64,000 nucleotides of DNA from assembly GCF_002843235.3 (NCBI RefSeq), contig NZ_CP031123.2, positions 1,860,001 to 1,924,000 on the forward strand, read 5' to 3'. Below the pieces are notes generated by a model. It saw only the letters and a program-made list of their open reading frames with translations. It did no database searches and had not been told where the DNA came from. This document shows, one piece after another, positions 8,634 to 16,088 of the stretch (within the stretch, counting starts at the first letter, position 1; each line of letters starts with the position of its first letter). A program made the translations under genes and the position numbers. This stretch comes from Providencia huaxiensis (lineage in GTDB: Bacteria; Pseudomonadota; Gammaproteobacteria; Enterobacterales; Enterobacteriaceae).

Positions 8634-9521
8634 ATGCCAATTAAAAATACCGGCTCAATTGAGCAAGATATTCTGGTATATCTTGTCAATTCTTTCACAC
8701 AAAATAACACTGGTGGTAACCCTGCTGGTGTTGTTCTCAACCCGCCGGTGCTCAGCACTTCACAAAAAATTGCTATTGCGCAACAAGTTGGTTTTTCAGA
8801 AACAGCATTTGTCTATAATGGTGAAGAGACTGATTTTAAAGTGGAGTTCTATACCACTGAAGGTGAAGTCGATTTCTGTGGTCATGCAACATTAGCGGTG
8901 TTTTTCACTTTAGCTTCACTTAAGCTAATTTCTTCTGGGTGTTACACCCAAAAAACCAAAGCCGGTATTCTAAGTGTATCTGTTAGCCCAAACAATATCG
9001 TTATGGAGCAGGCGCTACCAACCTTAAGAAATGGGCCTAATATCAATGAAGTTGCAACAGCTCTTGGCATAACGAGTGAAATTATTACTGAAACAGGCTT
9101 ACCTATTATGATAGTTTCAACTGGGTTACCTGACATTATTATTCCAGTGAATACAGGCTATTTAGATTTACTGCAGCCTAATTATGAAGCAATAACGGAA
9201 ATCAGCAGAGAATCAAATGCTATCGGCTTCCATGTGTTTGAGTTAAGTCATGCTCGCTCAACCACAGCGCATTGTCGAAATTTTGCACCGCTCTATGGGA
9301 TCAATGAGGAATCGGCAACGGGCAGCGCTAGTGGAGCGCTTGGCTGCTATTTGGTCAATTATGTCTTACCGAATGAAACGCAATTTCTATTTGAGCAAGG
9401 CCGTGCGATGGGATGCCCCTCCTCGATTCATGTAACCATTAACTCACAAGCAAAAAATATCACTCAAGTGAAAGTTGGTGGCCAAGCAGCCATGATCGAT
9501 ACGCAAATGATACACATTTAA
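8634..9521 (+). CDS. PhzF-family isomerase
   Basis: The 295-residue protein is a PhzF/diaminopimelate-epimerase-fold protein. GGNPAGVVL near the N terminus, GFSETAFV with the conserved acid Glu56, EVDFCGHATLA and EESATGSASGALG near the C terminus are family signatures. PhzF proteins isomerise small acids using that Glu. No other phenazine genes are present, so the substrate here is unknown and phenazine synthesis is not implied. It has a short spacer before it with CGGAAA as a weak ribosome site. Confidence 0.85.
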   Translation: MPIKNTGSIEQDILVYLVNSFTQNNTGGNPAGVVLNPPVLSTSQKIAIAQQVGFSETAFVYNGEETDFKVEFYTTEGEVDFCGHATLAVFFTLASLKLISSGCYTQKTKAGILSVSVSPNNIVMEQALPTLRNGPNINEVATALGITSEIITETGLPIMIVSTGLPDIIIPVNTGYLDLLQPNYEAITEISRESNAIGFHVFELSHARSTTAHCRNFAPLYGINEESATGSASGALGCYLVNYVLPNETQFLFEQGRAMGCPSSIHVTINSQAKNITQVKVGGQAAMIDTQMIHI

Positions 9522-9706
9522 CAAAGAATACAATATGTTCAGCTACATAAGTTATGATTTATTTAATAAAAAATAAGGCTAGCAAATGCAATATAATAGC
9601 CATGTTTTAATACCATTCCCTCGATTATTTATCATCGCTAAAAAGCTTAACTAACTAGTATAGAAACTTTTCCCAAGGATGGGATAGCCCTGCATATAAT
9701 AAATGA

Positions 9707-10063
9707 CTATGCCGTTAACCTATAACTATCTTCAATTAGTCCCTTAATTTCATCATCGGTAAGACTCCCTGGTATCTTTATCGTAATCCAATGCTCTTTA
9801 TTCATATGATAAGCTGGATAAATATCATCCTTTAATCTCAATGAACCAATGAGCTCCGGTGGGGCTTTAAGGTTGACAATATTAACTATCTCTTCATTCT
9901 TATTTGGATCTAATTTACGAGATGAAATACGCATAATAACTGCAAACCATTTTGTATTGTTTTTTCGCCTAAAAACAAGATAATCAGGGTACTTTGCCCA
10001 CGGACTATCAGGATCCACACCATAATTATTCTGAATATAATCAATCAATTCACTACGGTTCAT
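9707..10063 (-). CDS. YjbR/MmcQ-family protein
   Basis: The 118-residue protein starts at ATG 10061-10063 behind GGGATG. PDYLVFRRKNNTKWFAVIMRI, KAPPELIGSLR, AYHMNKEHWITIKI and the terminal helix match the YjbR (MmcQ, CyaY-like fold) family. Structures suggest a DNA-binding fold, but no biological role is settled. A longer reading from a TTG at 10081 adds six residues not expected in the family. It is the last chromosomal gene before the prophage scar. Confidence 0.8.
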   Translation of the reverse strand: MNRSELIDYIQNNYGVDPDSPWAKYPDYLVFRRKNNTKWFAVIMRISSRKLDPNKNEEIVNIVNLKAPPELIGSLRLKDDIYPAYHMNKEHWITIKIPGSLTDDEIKGLIEDSYRLTA

Positions 10064-10152
10064 TTGATCATCCCATTTCAATAATAAACTTCAGTAATAT
10101 CACCTAACCTCATTATTGTATGCCGTCTCATCGACCTTGTAACTCTTCTTCT

Positions 10153-10230
10153 AAAACTTTATTAGGCCATAAGAGTCAAGCGATGACCGATAAATATCAT
10201 GATGATCGTAGGAAAAATTGGCAGGTTTAA
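10153..10230 (+). pseudogene. Remnant of a tyrosine integrase (3' end only)
   Basis: Twenty-five codons ending in TAA at 10228-10230 encode KTLLGHKSQAMTDKYHDD and so on, including the Gly-His box and the catalytic Tyr context. They match the C terminus of the intact integrase at 51040-52167 almost residue for residue. Upstream of 10153 the similarity stops abruptly. This is the stump of an older prophage of the same integration family. Confidence 0.9.
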
Positions 10231-10247
10231 GCTATAAAATAACAATT

Positions 10248-10274
10248 GTTTTGTAGAAGAGTTTTGCAGAAGAA
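10248..10274 (+). repeat. Relic integrase arm-type repeats
   Basis: GTTTTGTAGAAGA (10248-10260) and GTTTTGCAGAAGA (10261-10273) are head-to-tail with a 13-bp period. They copy the triple repeat at 53231-53268 beside the intact attR, in the same position relative to the integrase 3' end. Confidence 0.7.
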
Positions 10275-10289
10275 TTTTTCTAGACAATA

Positions 10290-10999
10290 AATATCCTCCG
10301 GCATAGCCGGAGGTTTTTAATATGCGCCTATAAGGCTTTGTTACCAGCCGCGCCCTAACAGGCGCATAACGGCTCTGACATTTGCATCTATGGATTACTT
10401 ACGGCCCGTAAACGGGCTGCCCGGATAGGGGAGCGACAATTGCTCTCCCAATTTATCCTGTTCTAACTGATGTTTTATATATTCTTGTATTCGTTTCGTA
10501 TTCTTTCCTACCGTATCAACATAGTACCCTCTGCACCAAAACTCTCTATTTCGATATTTAAACTTTAAATCCCCAAATTGCTCATAAAGCATTAGACTGC
10601 TTTTTCCTTTTAAATACCCCATAAAGCTCGAAACACTCATCTTGGGTGGGATTTCTAGAAGCATGTGTATGTGGTCAACACAACATTCTGCCTCCACTAT
10701 CCTGACATTTTTCCACTCACACAATTTCCTTAAAATACTACCTATCGCCCTACGTTTTTCACCGTAGAAAACTTGCCTTCTATACTTTGGGGCAAAAACA
10801 ATGTGATATTTACAATTCCATCGTGTATGCGCTAAGCTCTTTTCGTCCCCCATTGGGACCCCCTTTTGATTTTTTGTTTGACTCTTGCAGTTGCCAGACC
10901 GCAAGGTGTTTTAACAAATCAAAAGGGGTTTTAATATCTTATTCAAAGCTGAAAGCTTTACGGAACCCCCAGCCTAGCTGGGGGTTTTCTATACACAAT
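10290..10999 (-). mobile_element. IS200/IS605-family element (IS200-type, tnpA only)
   Basis: About 710 bp separate two halves of a sequence that is continuous at 53270-53290, which places the insertion. The ends are imperfect, as usual for this family, with no inverted terminal repeats. A left hairpin CCTCCGGC/GCCGGAGG lies at 10295-10313 and a right hairpin AACCCCCAGC/GCTGGGGGTT at 10964-10986. The length fits IS200/IS1541. It carries only tnpA and has inserted into the relic prophage end next to icd. Confidence 0.85.
10395..10853 (-). CDS. tnpA: IS200-type transposase TnpA (Y1 HUH)
   Basis: The 152-residue protein is a full-length IS200 transposase. KYRRQVFYGEKR follows the N terminus, and CVDHIHMLLEIPP contains the HUH metal-binding motif (His-Ile-His). 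The catalytic Tyr lies in the WCRGYYVDTVG segment. It cuts and joins single-stranded DNA as a dimer. The start at 10853 (MGDEKSLAHTRW) is the usual one; the frame stays open 17 codons further upstream. No disruption is seen, so it may be active. Confidence 0.92.
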   Translation of the reverse strand: MGDEKSLAHTRWNCKYHIVFAPKYRRQVFYGEKRRAIGSILRKLCEWKNVRIVEAECCVDHIHMLLEIPPKMSVSSFMGYLKGKSSLMLYEQFGDLKFKYRNREFWCRGYYVDTVGKNTKRIQEYIKHQLEQDKLGEQLSLPYPGSPFTGRK

Positions 11000-11000
11000 A

Positions 11001-11216
11001 AAAAACGGGAACTATTAAGCTCCCGTTATTAATCACACCACGTAATAAATTACATGTGTTTAATGATTGCGTCACCGAACTCGCTACATTTCAGTAACTT
11101 AGCGCCTTCTAATTGACGTTCGAAGTCATAAGTTACTGTCTTAGCTTCGATTGCGCCTTCCATACCTTTAACGATTAGGTCAGCCGCTTCAGTCCAGCCC
11201 ATGTGGCGTAGCACCA
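11001..11216 (-). other. attL side: duplicated 3' end of icd with its terminator
   Basis: From the terminator-like AACGGGA/TCCCGTT hairpin (11005-11029) to 11216, the sequence repeats 53287-53500, the end of the intact icd. About 180 bp of coding match contains only six differences before it stops at GTAGCA. The longest identical block is 11138-11202, equal to 53421-53485, and may contain the crossover. This is displaced icd sequence left by integration, not a gene. Confidence 0.92.
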
Positions 11217-11450
11217 CAATAAGATAAATAAACTAACATGCTGATAATTAACAATATACATCAAATAAAACGGCCTATAATGCTGATTATTATCAATTTA
11301 TAAACCCCTTAAAGATCAATATATAACAAATAGTTTTGCAGATAGGTTTTTGGATCTTATTAGGTGATGTATTATCTAATCTTTGCTATGTTGCCAAGCA
11401 ATAATTTACTCACCATAATATGGTTTGCTTAGATTTCTGGAGAAAATGGA
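11217..11450. other. Left prophage end, probable integrase arm region
   Basis: No gene is seen. The stretch is very AT-rich and contains GTTTTGCAGATAG at 11333-11345, sharing its first ten bases (GTTTTGCAGA) with the repeats next to attR, as expected for one arm-type integrase site on the other arm. Possible bend sites such as TATCAATTTATAA are present but do not fit the IHF consensus well. Confidence 0.5.
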
Positions 11451-12209
11451 ATGGATTTTATTTTTGATCAAACTTTTTGGACTGCTATTACTGGATTAGC
11501 AGCATTCGCTAGTTTATTTATTACTATAACTCCTCGATTATGCTCATGGATAAGCAAAAAAAAACCAAATGTTTCTATTCCAACTATTTGTACTGTTGGT
11601 CATTTCTTTGGTAATCCTGATTTTTTCTTGTTTGTGGATATAGAGAACGATTCTCAAAGAGATTTAAAGATTGAATCAATATCTATTAGTATTACCAACC
11701 CAAGTAGAGAGGTCATAACAAAAAAAGCTTATGCTTATTTTGGCAACACTCAACAAGACCAAAATTTTAAAGCCTTTGTTCCATTAACCATTAAAAAAGG
11801 AACTACATGGTCGAATAACATTCGTTTTTATACCCCTGTGCTAGGTAGTAACGAAAAAACACTAAAAATAATTACTAAAAAGTTCAAGGAAGCAATAGTT
11901 CGCGCAAGGGAAGAAAACAATACAAACGGGTTGATTAATTGTTTTGATTATGATCTAGAACTTGAACCTATAGCATCAAAATTATATGAAAACTCTAAAT
12001 ACTGGATGGAAGGTCAATATCTAGTAACTCTGGATATAAAAACAGGAAACCCTAAGACTAACATCCAAAGAAAACTCAATTTTAATTTACTACAAATAGA
12101 TATTTTAACACTAGAAGATCTATTTATGGCTGACATGAAATTTGGCACTGGAATTTTAATGAATCCAACAAATCATTATATTTACCCTATACTCAATATT
12201 GATGAGTAA
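11451..12209 (+). CDS. Membrane-anchored protein of unknown function, prophage cargo
   Basis: The 252-residue product has one N-terminal membrane helix (about residues 9-34), a basic SKKKP stop-transfer stretch and a soluble domain of about 210 residues. It shows no motif I can name. It is AT-rich, transcribed opposite to the late operon and placed at the outer end of the prophage next to attL, the usual site of lysogenic-conversion genes. SD GGAG is at 11440-11443. A superinfection-exclusion or defence role is possible but only inferred from location. Confidence 0.65.
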   Translation: MDFIFDQTFWTAITGLAAFASLFITITPRLCSWISKKKPNVSIPTICTVGHFFGNPDFFLFVDIENDSQRDLKIESISISITNPSREVITKKAYAYFGNTQQDQNFKAFVPLTIKKGTTWSNNIRFYTPVLGSNEKTLKIITKKFKEAIVRAREENNTNGLINCFDYDLELEPIASKLYENSKYWMEGQYLVTLDIKTGNPKTNIQRKLNFNLLQIDILTLEDLFMADMKFGTGILMNPTNHYIYPILNIDE

Positions 12210-12514
12210 TTTTTAAATCCAACAATGTGGTCCAGGGAGGAGCGAGTTAAAATCTTTTCATACTGACCAAAATTACCTAAAAATTATGACGAATAAAGCT
12301 ACAACAAAATTAAATCTAGATTTATTAAATATAACATATTAGGCTCAATACGTTTACAGTGTGTTGAGTCATTGTTTCAATAGCATGTACATTCACGCAC
12401 AGTCTATTAAAATCAATAAGTAACAAGGTTTCTTAAAAATAGCACCTCGCACATACATGCACTAATTAGCAATTCCATGCCCCATTTATGCCCCATGAAT
12501 CTTTACTGTTTTTA

Positions 12515-12535
12515 CGCCAACTACGCGAGTTGGCG
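12515..12535 (-). terminator. Hairpin terminator at the end of the tail-fibre region
   Basis: CGCCAACT (12515-12522) and AGTTGGCG (12528-12535) pair perfectly around ACGCG. Read on the minus strand the hairpin follows the relic stop codon, where the late transcript should end, though its T-run is short. Confidence 0.6.
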
Positions 12536-12544
12536 CATTAGTTT

Positions 12545-12592
12545 TTATTGTTGCTCTACCTGTTCCGCTGCTTCCTGCTCTGTCCTTTTCGC
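12545..12592 (-). pseudogene. Relic of a tail-fibre or fibre-assembly C terminus
   Basis: Between two in-frame stops the minus strand encodes AKRTEQEAAEQVEQQ followed by TAA. Its Glu/Ala/Gln-rich composition resembles the C-terminal tails of phage tail-fibre assembly proteins, and it sits just before the terminator at the end of the late operon. It may be what remains of a second fibre cassette. Confidence 0.35.
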
Positions 12593-12676
12593 TTATTCTA
12601 GCTTAAAATTAGAGAGTAAGTTAGATGATACTTAGGCGTACATAGATTTAGAGGCTTTCTAATATTTAAGTATATT

Positions 12677-13015
12677 TTAATACATAATATCTATGGTGTA
12701 ATTATCATTGATTAGAGTCAAGCGTCTCAGCCCTGACTTTTTAGCCTGTTGATATTGCGTGCTCATGCGCCCATGCAATCCCATGTCTTTATAATTTTTA
12801 TATCCACAAATTTCCCATAAAATATCTATAACCGCATAATTTGGAGGGCTGTATGTTAATTGTATTTGTATTTCTTCTTCATCGATAATCTTCTTTCCCT
12901 GTACTGTGACAGTAACTATTCCATCAAATATCGCGAAAGTAGCCTCACCTGTTAAATCCCTAATAACACTAAGAATAACTGCCGTTGATTCTCCGCGCTT
13001 AATTAAATCTAGCAT
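12677..13015 (-). CDS. Small prophage protein of unknown function
   Basis: The 112-residue product starts at ATG 13013-13015, chosen because AAGGAC lies at good spacing upstream; the frame is open 16 codons further. It has no membrane segment or signal. Alternating strands (AVILSVIRD, EATFAIFDGIVTVTVQG, IQIQLTYSP) suggest a small alpha/beta domain and the end is basic. I do not recognise the family. It lies beyond the tail fibre, on the same strand as the late operon, and could be a fibre-associated or cargo gene. Confidence 0.55.
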   Translation of the reverse strand: MLDLIKRGESTAVILSVIRDLTGEATFAIFDGIVTVTVQGKKIIDEEEIQIQLTYSPPNYAVIDILWEICGYKNYKDMGLHGRMSTQYQQAKKSGLRRLTLINDNYTIDIMY

Positions 13016-13229
13016 AAAACCGTCCTTTTTATAGATTTCTATTAAATTTAGAGCAATTGACAAATAATTTTAACCGAACTAGTCACTTATTATTAGTGAG
13101 ATAGCTTAGTTCTAGACTTATTGCAATAACCTAAACACAGACAAATATATTACCTTGCCTGTGTTTATTCATAAACATAATTAAGGTTTTTCAGGCCAAT
13201 TAATATCCGGTGATAGCGAAGTATCAATA

Positions 13230-14771
13230 TTAGATACTTTGATGCTGTAGATTTCCCATTGCTGTAATCGTTCTTTTCCCTCTTCCGTTGCCATGTCCAG
13301 CTTCTTCTTCCGCTAATCGCTCTGCTTCTAGCTTAGCAAGTCTCTCAGCTTCAGCTTGCTTTTGATTGTAGATAGAGTTGCTAGGCATGTTTACACGAAC
13401 ATCAACCCAGTGGCCCACAGGAATATCACATGGCTCACCCGGTGTTAATTCTACCTTTTCCCCGTCCACTTCTTTCAAGAACTCAGGGTAAAGCTTGAAT
13501 CGCTCATATTGAATGTTCTGAGGTAAATCATGCTTACGGTAAGTCGTGTATAGGACAATGTCACCATCTTCGTCAGGCTCAACAATACGACCATCGAATG
13601 GATGCGGTTTGCCTTTTTCAAGTACATCATAAAGCGCATATACCAATGGGAGCTGGTTAATACCGCATGGAATCGTAATACCACCATTTACACCACCCCA
13701 GCTAGCATCCGAGTGCAGGCCAAGAACGCCATGTAATTGATAAATTCCCGTGTGCAATTTTTTGAGTGTTACACCTTCGGCTTCTTCATTTGGATCGACA
13801 TGGTCAGCAAAAACTTTAACAATCGGCGATGCGGCTTTTAAGTTACCATTTGCGTCTTTTGTCGTATTCCCTGTTGTATAGAACTCATACCACCCTGACA
13901 TCGCTGATGCACCAATCGGTGTTCTAAAATAAACCTTTGAAGACCAATCAGGGGAATATAAAATATTAGATGAAACTGCTGGGTCTCTTCCAAAATACAC
14001 GCCACCACCATATTCGCTCCTTCCTGAAGGGGTTCCAACTGCATCGGGATTAATATAAAAAAAGCCTAGTGCTCTCGCTTTGTTGGCATTAAGATCCAAC
14101 TCCTTTGGTACATTATTTATACTTAACGCTCCAACTCCAAAATCACCAACTTTCATTAACGTGCCACCAGTTTCAGGTAGTGCATAAATTCGCCATGCTC
14201 CACCTTCTGTACGCGATTCAATTCGTGGGCCAGCATCGATAGGATTTAGTTGTATGCGACTTTCTTTTGGTGTTTTAGCCACTAACTGACTTGCTACAAC
14301 GACAGATGCTACATCCAGTCGACCATTAACATCTCCACCTGCCTTATCAAGCTTCCCATCTAGCAATCTATCCCTTTCTTTCTCCGTTCTCAGTTGCATT
14401 TCAGTGCCGTCAGGTAACACAACTTTAATCACACCGGATTCGGTCATGAGTCGGTTCAATATCATCATCAGTTGATAGCTTTCAGTGATCATTGCTGTTG
14501 CTTTGTTAACGCCGTCTGATACCGAACCAATCATCGTGATTGAGATAACGTATTTCACATCTGTGAGTGTTGCCGGGACAGGAAAGCTCAACGTCATTTG
14601 TATATCACTTTCCACCGAGCGAATGCTGTTTTGATATATCGTATCTCCAGACTGTATAAGAATAATTTGACCTACAGAGACTTTCGTCACACTGTTTTTC
14701 CATAACGTGTTTTTACCTGTTATTTTTGGGTCGCTAGCCTTTGTTGAGATAGTGCCAATTTCATAAATCAT
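13230..14771 (-). CDS. Tail fibre protein with a frameshifted C terminus
   Basis: The 513-residue protein begins with a domain that should dock to the tail tip, then a repeat-poor fibre shaft with knob-like segments (GGVYFGRDP, GWYEFYTTGNTTKD). A C-terminal part follows that resembles fibre-assembly tails, ending AERLAKLEAERLAEEEAG. There the frame slips. The annotated frame ends in a basic non-homologous tail at 13230. The neighbouring frame, from the GAAGAAGAAG tract near 13300, reads MATEEGKERLQQWEIYSIKV and on to a stop at 13181, a typical Tfa-like ending. A 1-bp change in the repeat tract explains this. Confidence 0.8.
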   Translation of the reverse strand: MIYEIGTISTKASDPKITGKNTLWKNSVTKVSVGQIILIQSGDTIYQNSIRSVESDIQMTLSFPVPATLTDVKYVISITMIGSVSDGVNKATAMITESYQLMMILNRLMTESGVIKVVLPDGTEMQLRTEKERDRLLDGKLDKAGGDVNGRLDVASVVVASQLVAKTPKESRIQLNPIDAGPRIESRTEGGAWRIYALPETGGTLMKVGDFGVGALSINNVPKELDLNANKARALGFFYINPDAVGTPSGRSEYGGGVYFGRDPAVSSNILYSPDWSSKVYFRTPIGASAMSGWYEFYTTGNTTKDANGNLKAASPIVKVFADHVDPNEEAEGVTLKKLHTGIYQLHGVLGLHSDASWGGVNGGITIPCGINQLPLVYALYDVLEKGKPHPFDGRIVEPDEDGDIVLYTTYRKHDLPQNIQYERFKLYPEFLKEVDGEKVELTPGEPCDIPVGHWVDVRVNMPSNSIYNQKQAEAERLAKLEAERLAEEEAGHGNGRGKRTITAMGNLQHQSI

Positions 14772-14794
14772 GGTGTTTCCTTGAATTTTGAACG

Positions 14795-14817
14795 TAAAAA
14801 AACCGCAATTAAGCGGC
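14795..14817 (-). terminator. Terminator after the small lipoprotein gene
   Basis: On the minus strand CCGC, TTAATT and GCGG are followed by seven T. It separates the lipoprotein gene from the tail-fibre gene, so fibre expression needs read-through (Q antitermination) or its own promoter. Confidence 0.75.
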
Positions 14818-14835
14818 CTGTAGGTGTTCAGTTGT

Positions 14836-14991
14836 TTATTTCATACAGTGGTGTTGTTTAAACTCACTTGCATCAGATTGCGTGATAACAAATAGTCCTT
14901 CACAGACCTCGTGCGTGACTGTTACAGGGGATTTACACGCGGCAATAAGCACGACGATTCCTGCGAATATCGCATATTTAATTTTTTTCAT
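14836..14991 (-). CDS. 51-residue prophage lipoprotein
   Basis: ATG at 14989-14991 and TAA at 14836-14838 bound a 51-codon gene. The product has a basic start (MKKIKYA), a hydrophobic stretch and the lipobox LIAAC with Cys19, so it should be lipidated and leave a mature chain of about 33 residues containing two further Cys. It lies between two tail genes and has its own terminator. Small phage lipoproteins of this kind can block receptors or act in superinfection exclusion; that role is inferred. Confidence 0.75.
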   Translation of the reverse strand: MKKIKYAIFAGIVVLIAACKSPVTVTHEVCEGLFVITQSDASEFKQHHCMK

Positions 14992-14999
14992 ATGGTTAC

Positions 15000-16088
15000 C
15001 TATGGAAAAGGAAAATAATCTGCAGCGTCTAAAAAAATAGCGGGTGTTGCGGTTCGGGCTATCGTTTGATTGCCATGATAACCACGCTGTTGAGATGTAC
15101 TGGTTTGAAATAAACTGATTTGAGACTCACTTAAATTCCCTATATTCAGGTCTCGCCACCAGCCTAAACCGCCATCACTACTGAATATCTCCCCGACCTT
15201 TGTCGGTGTGTACATGGGCCGACGAATGGAATCAACGTTAATACCCGAGCCTAGTGGGATTTGATTGCCGGGAACGGTAATAGGCCGAGTCATTACGCCC
15301 ATTTGAGAGTTAAATGTGACCCTCCCTTCTAGGTTGCGAATTTTCAAACCAAAGCCGGGTGTATCCAGTTGAGCGGGTTGCACATTCGTAAAAGCAACAA
15401 CCCAATACCACGCAGGCGAATATGCTGTGATGTTGGTGCTATTTCGGTTTCTACTGACATAACGCCACCACTTTAACTTTTCCCAGCTTTGTACATTCGA
15501 TGGCTCCAAACGAATAAAGGATTTATTGTCATCGGTATAAAAGAAAAATACCGCATTCTCAATCGTTAGCCCGGGGAAAGTCTCTCCAATGTTAAACCCT
15601 TCTGTAATATAGACCTTTGCTTTGTGAGTTGCATAGGCATAACCCAACGGGGGTGTATTTTCCAGAAAGACAGAACTTCCCATCACTTTTAACCCAAAAC
15701 CGCTCGCCGTTTTCTGGGATCCGATTGTCGGGAATGCAATGATTTTTACATAGTTCAGGTCATAATCCATCATCCCCATCACAGTGACTTTTCTACCGTT
15801 GGAGCTATAAGCGATTTTATCCTTTGTCCCTGATACGTAACGCCTATCGCCACTTTGTGTAAACGTCACTTCTGCTGCACTCAAAGAAACCACTTGAAAG
15901 CCATAACCCTCTGGGATTTCATTGGGGCAATTCCATTTGTATGTTAGCCAGCCGCCGTCTGGGGATAGGCCGTCACTTCTTTTGACATAACGAGTCCATA
16001 GGTTTGTCGCTGGAGCGGTGTGCTCATTGAAAATAAACTCACTGCCGTCTAAATTTCGAATTTTCACGCCATATAAGCTATCAATCAT
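15000..16088 (-). CDS. Putative tail-tip or tail-fibre-associated protein
   Basis: The 362-residue product starts at ATG 16086-16088, giving an ATGA overlap with the stop of gene J, so the two are translationally coupled. It contains two similar halves: GVKIRNLDGSEF near the start and GLKIRNLEGRVTF near residue 260, plus FGLKVMGSS between them, suggesting repeated beta domains. It has no catalytic motif. Position after J and before the fibre points to a structural or host-range role. Confidence 0.65.
   Translation of the reverse strand: MIDSLYGVKIRNLDGSEFIFNEHTAPATNLWTRYVKRSDGLSPDGGWLTYKWNCPNEIPEGYGFQVVSLSAAEVTFTQSGDRRYVSGTKDKIAYSSNGRKVTVMGMMDYDLNYVKIIAFPTIGSQKTASGFGLKVMGSSVFLENTPPLGYAYATHKAKVYITEGFNIGETFPGLTIENAVFFFYTDDNKSFIRLEPSNVQSWEKLKWWRYVSRNRNSTNITAYSPAWYWVVAFTNVQPAQLDTPGFGLKIRNLEGRVTFNSQMGVMTRPITVPGNQIPLGSGINVDSIRRPMYTPTKVGEIFSSDGGLGWWRDLNIGNLSESQISLFQTSTSQQRGYHGNQTIARTATPAIFLDAADYFPFP

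Larger units (their letters stand above)
12210..12676. other. Intergenic region with a terminator and a fibre-gene relic
   Basis: No intact gene is visible in these 467 bp. It contains a strong hairpin (12515-12535) and a short coding relic (12545-12592) on the minus strand, both described separately. ATGCCCCAT also occurs twice, 11 bp apart, near 12478-12496. Confidence 0.5.

Noticed and set aside
8530..8895. Open frame of 121 codons on the plus strand
   Set aside because: It overlaps the PhzF gene in another frame, is rich in Leu/Lys/Arg without pattern, and lacks a ribosome site.
11033..11216. Apparent icd gene fragment as a coding sequence
   Set aside because: It has no start and reads into unrelated sequence after GTAGCA; it is an attachment-site duplication, not an expressed gene.
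12477..12496. Direct repeat ATGCCCCAT as an attachment core or operator
   Set aside because: It occurs only twice, with no copy at the other prophage end and no regulator link; icd homology explains attachment.
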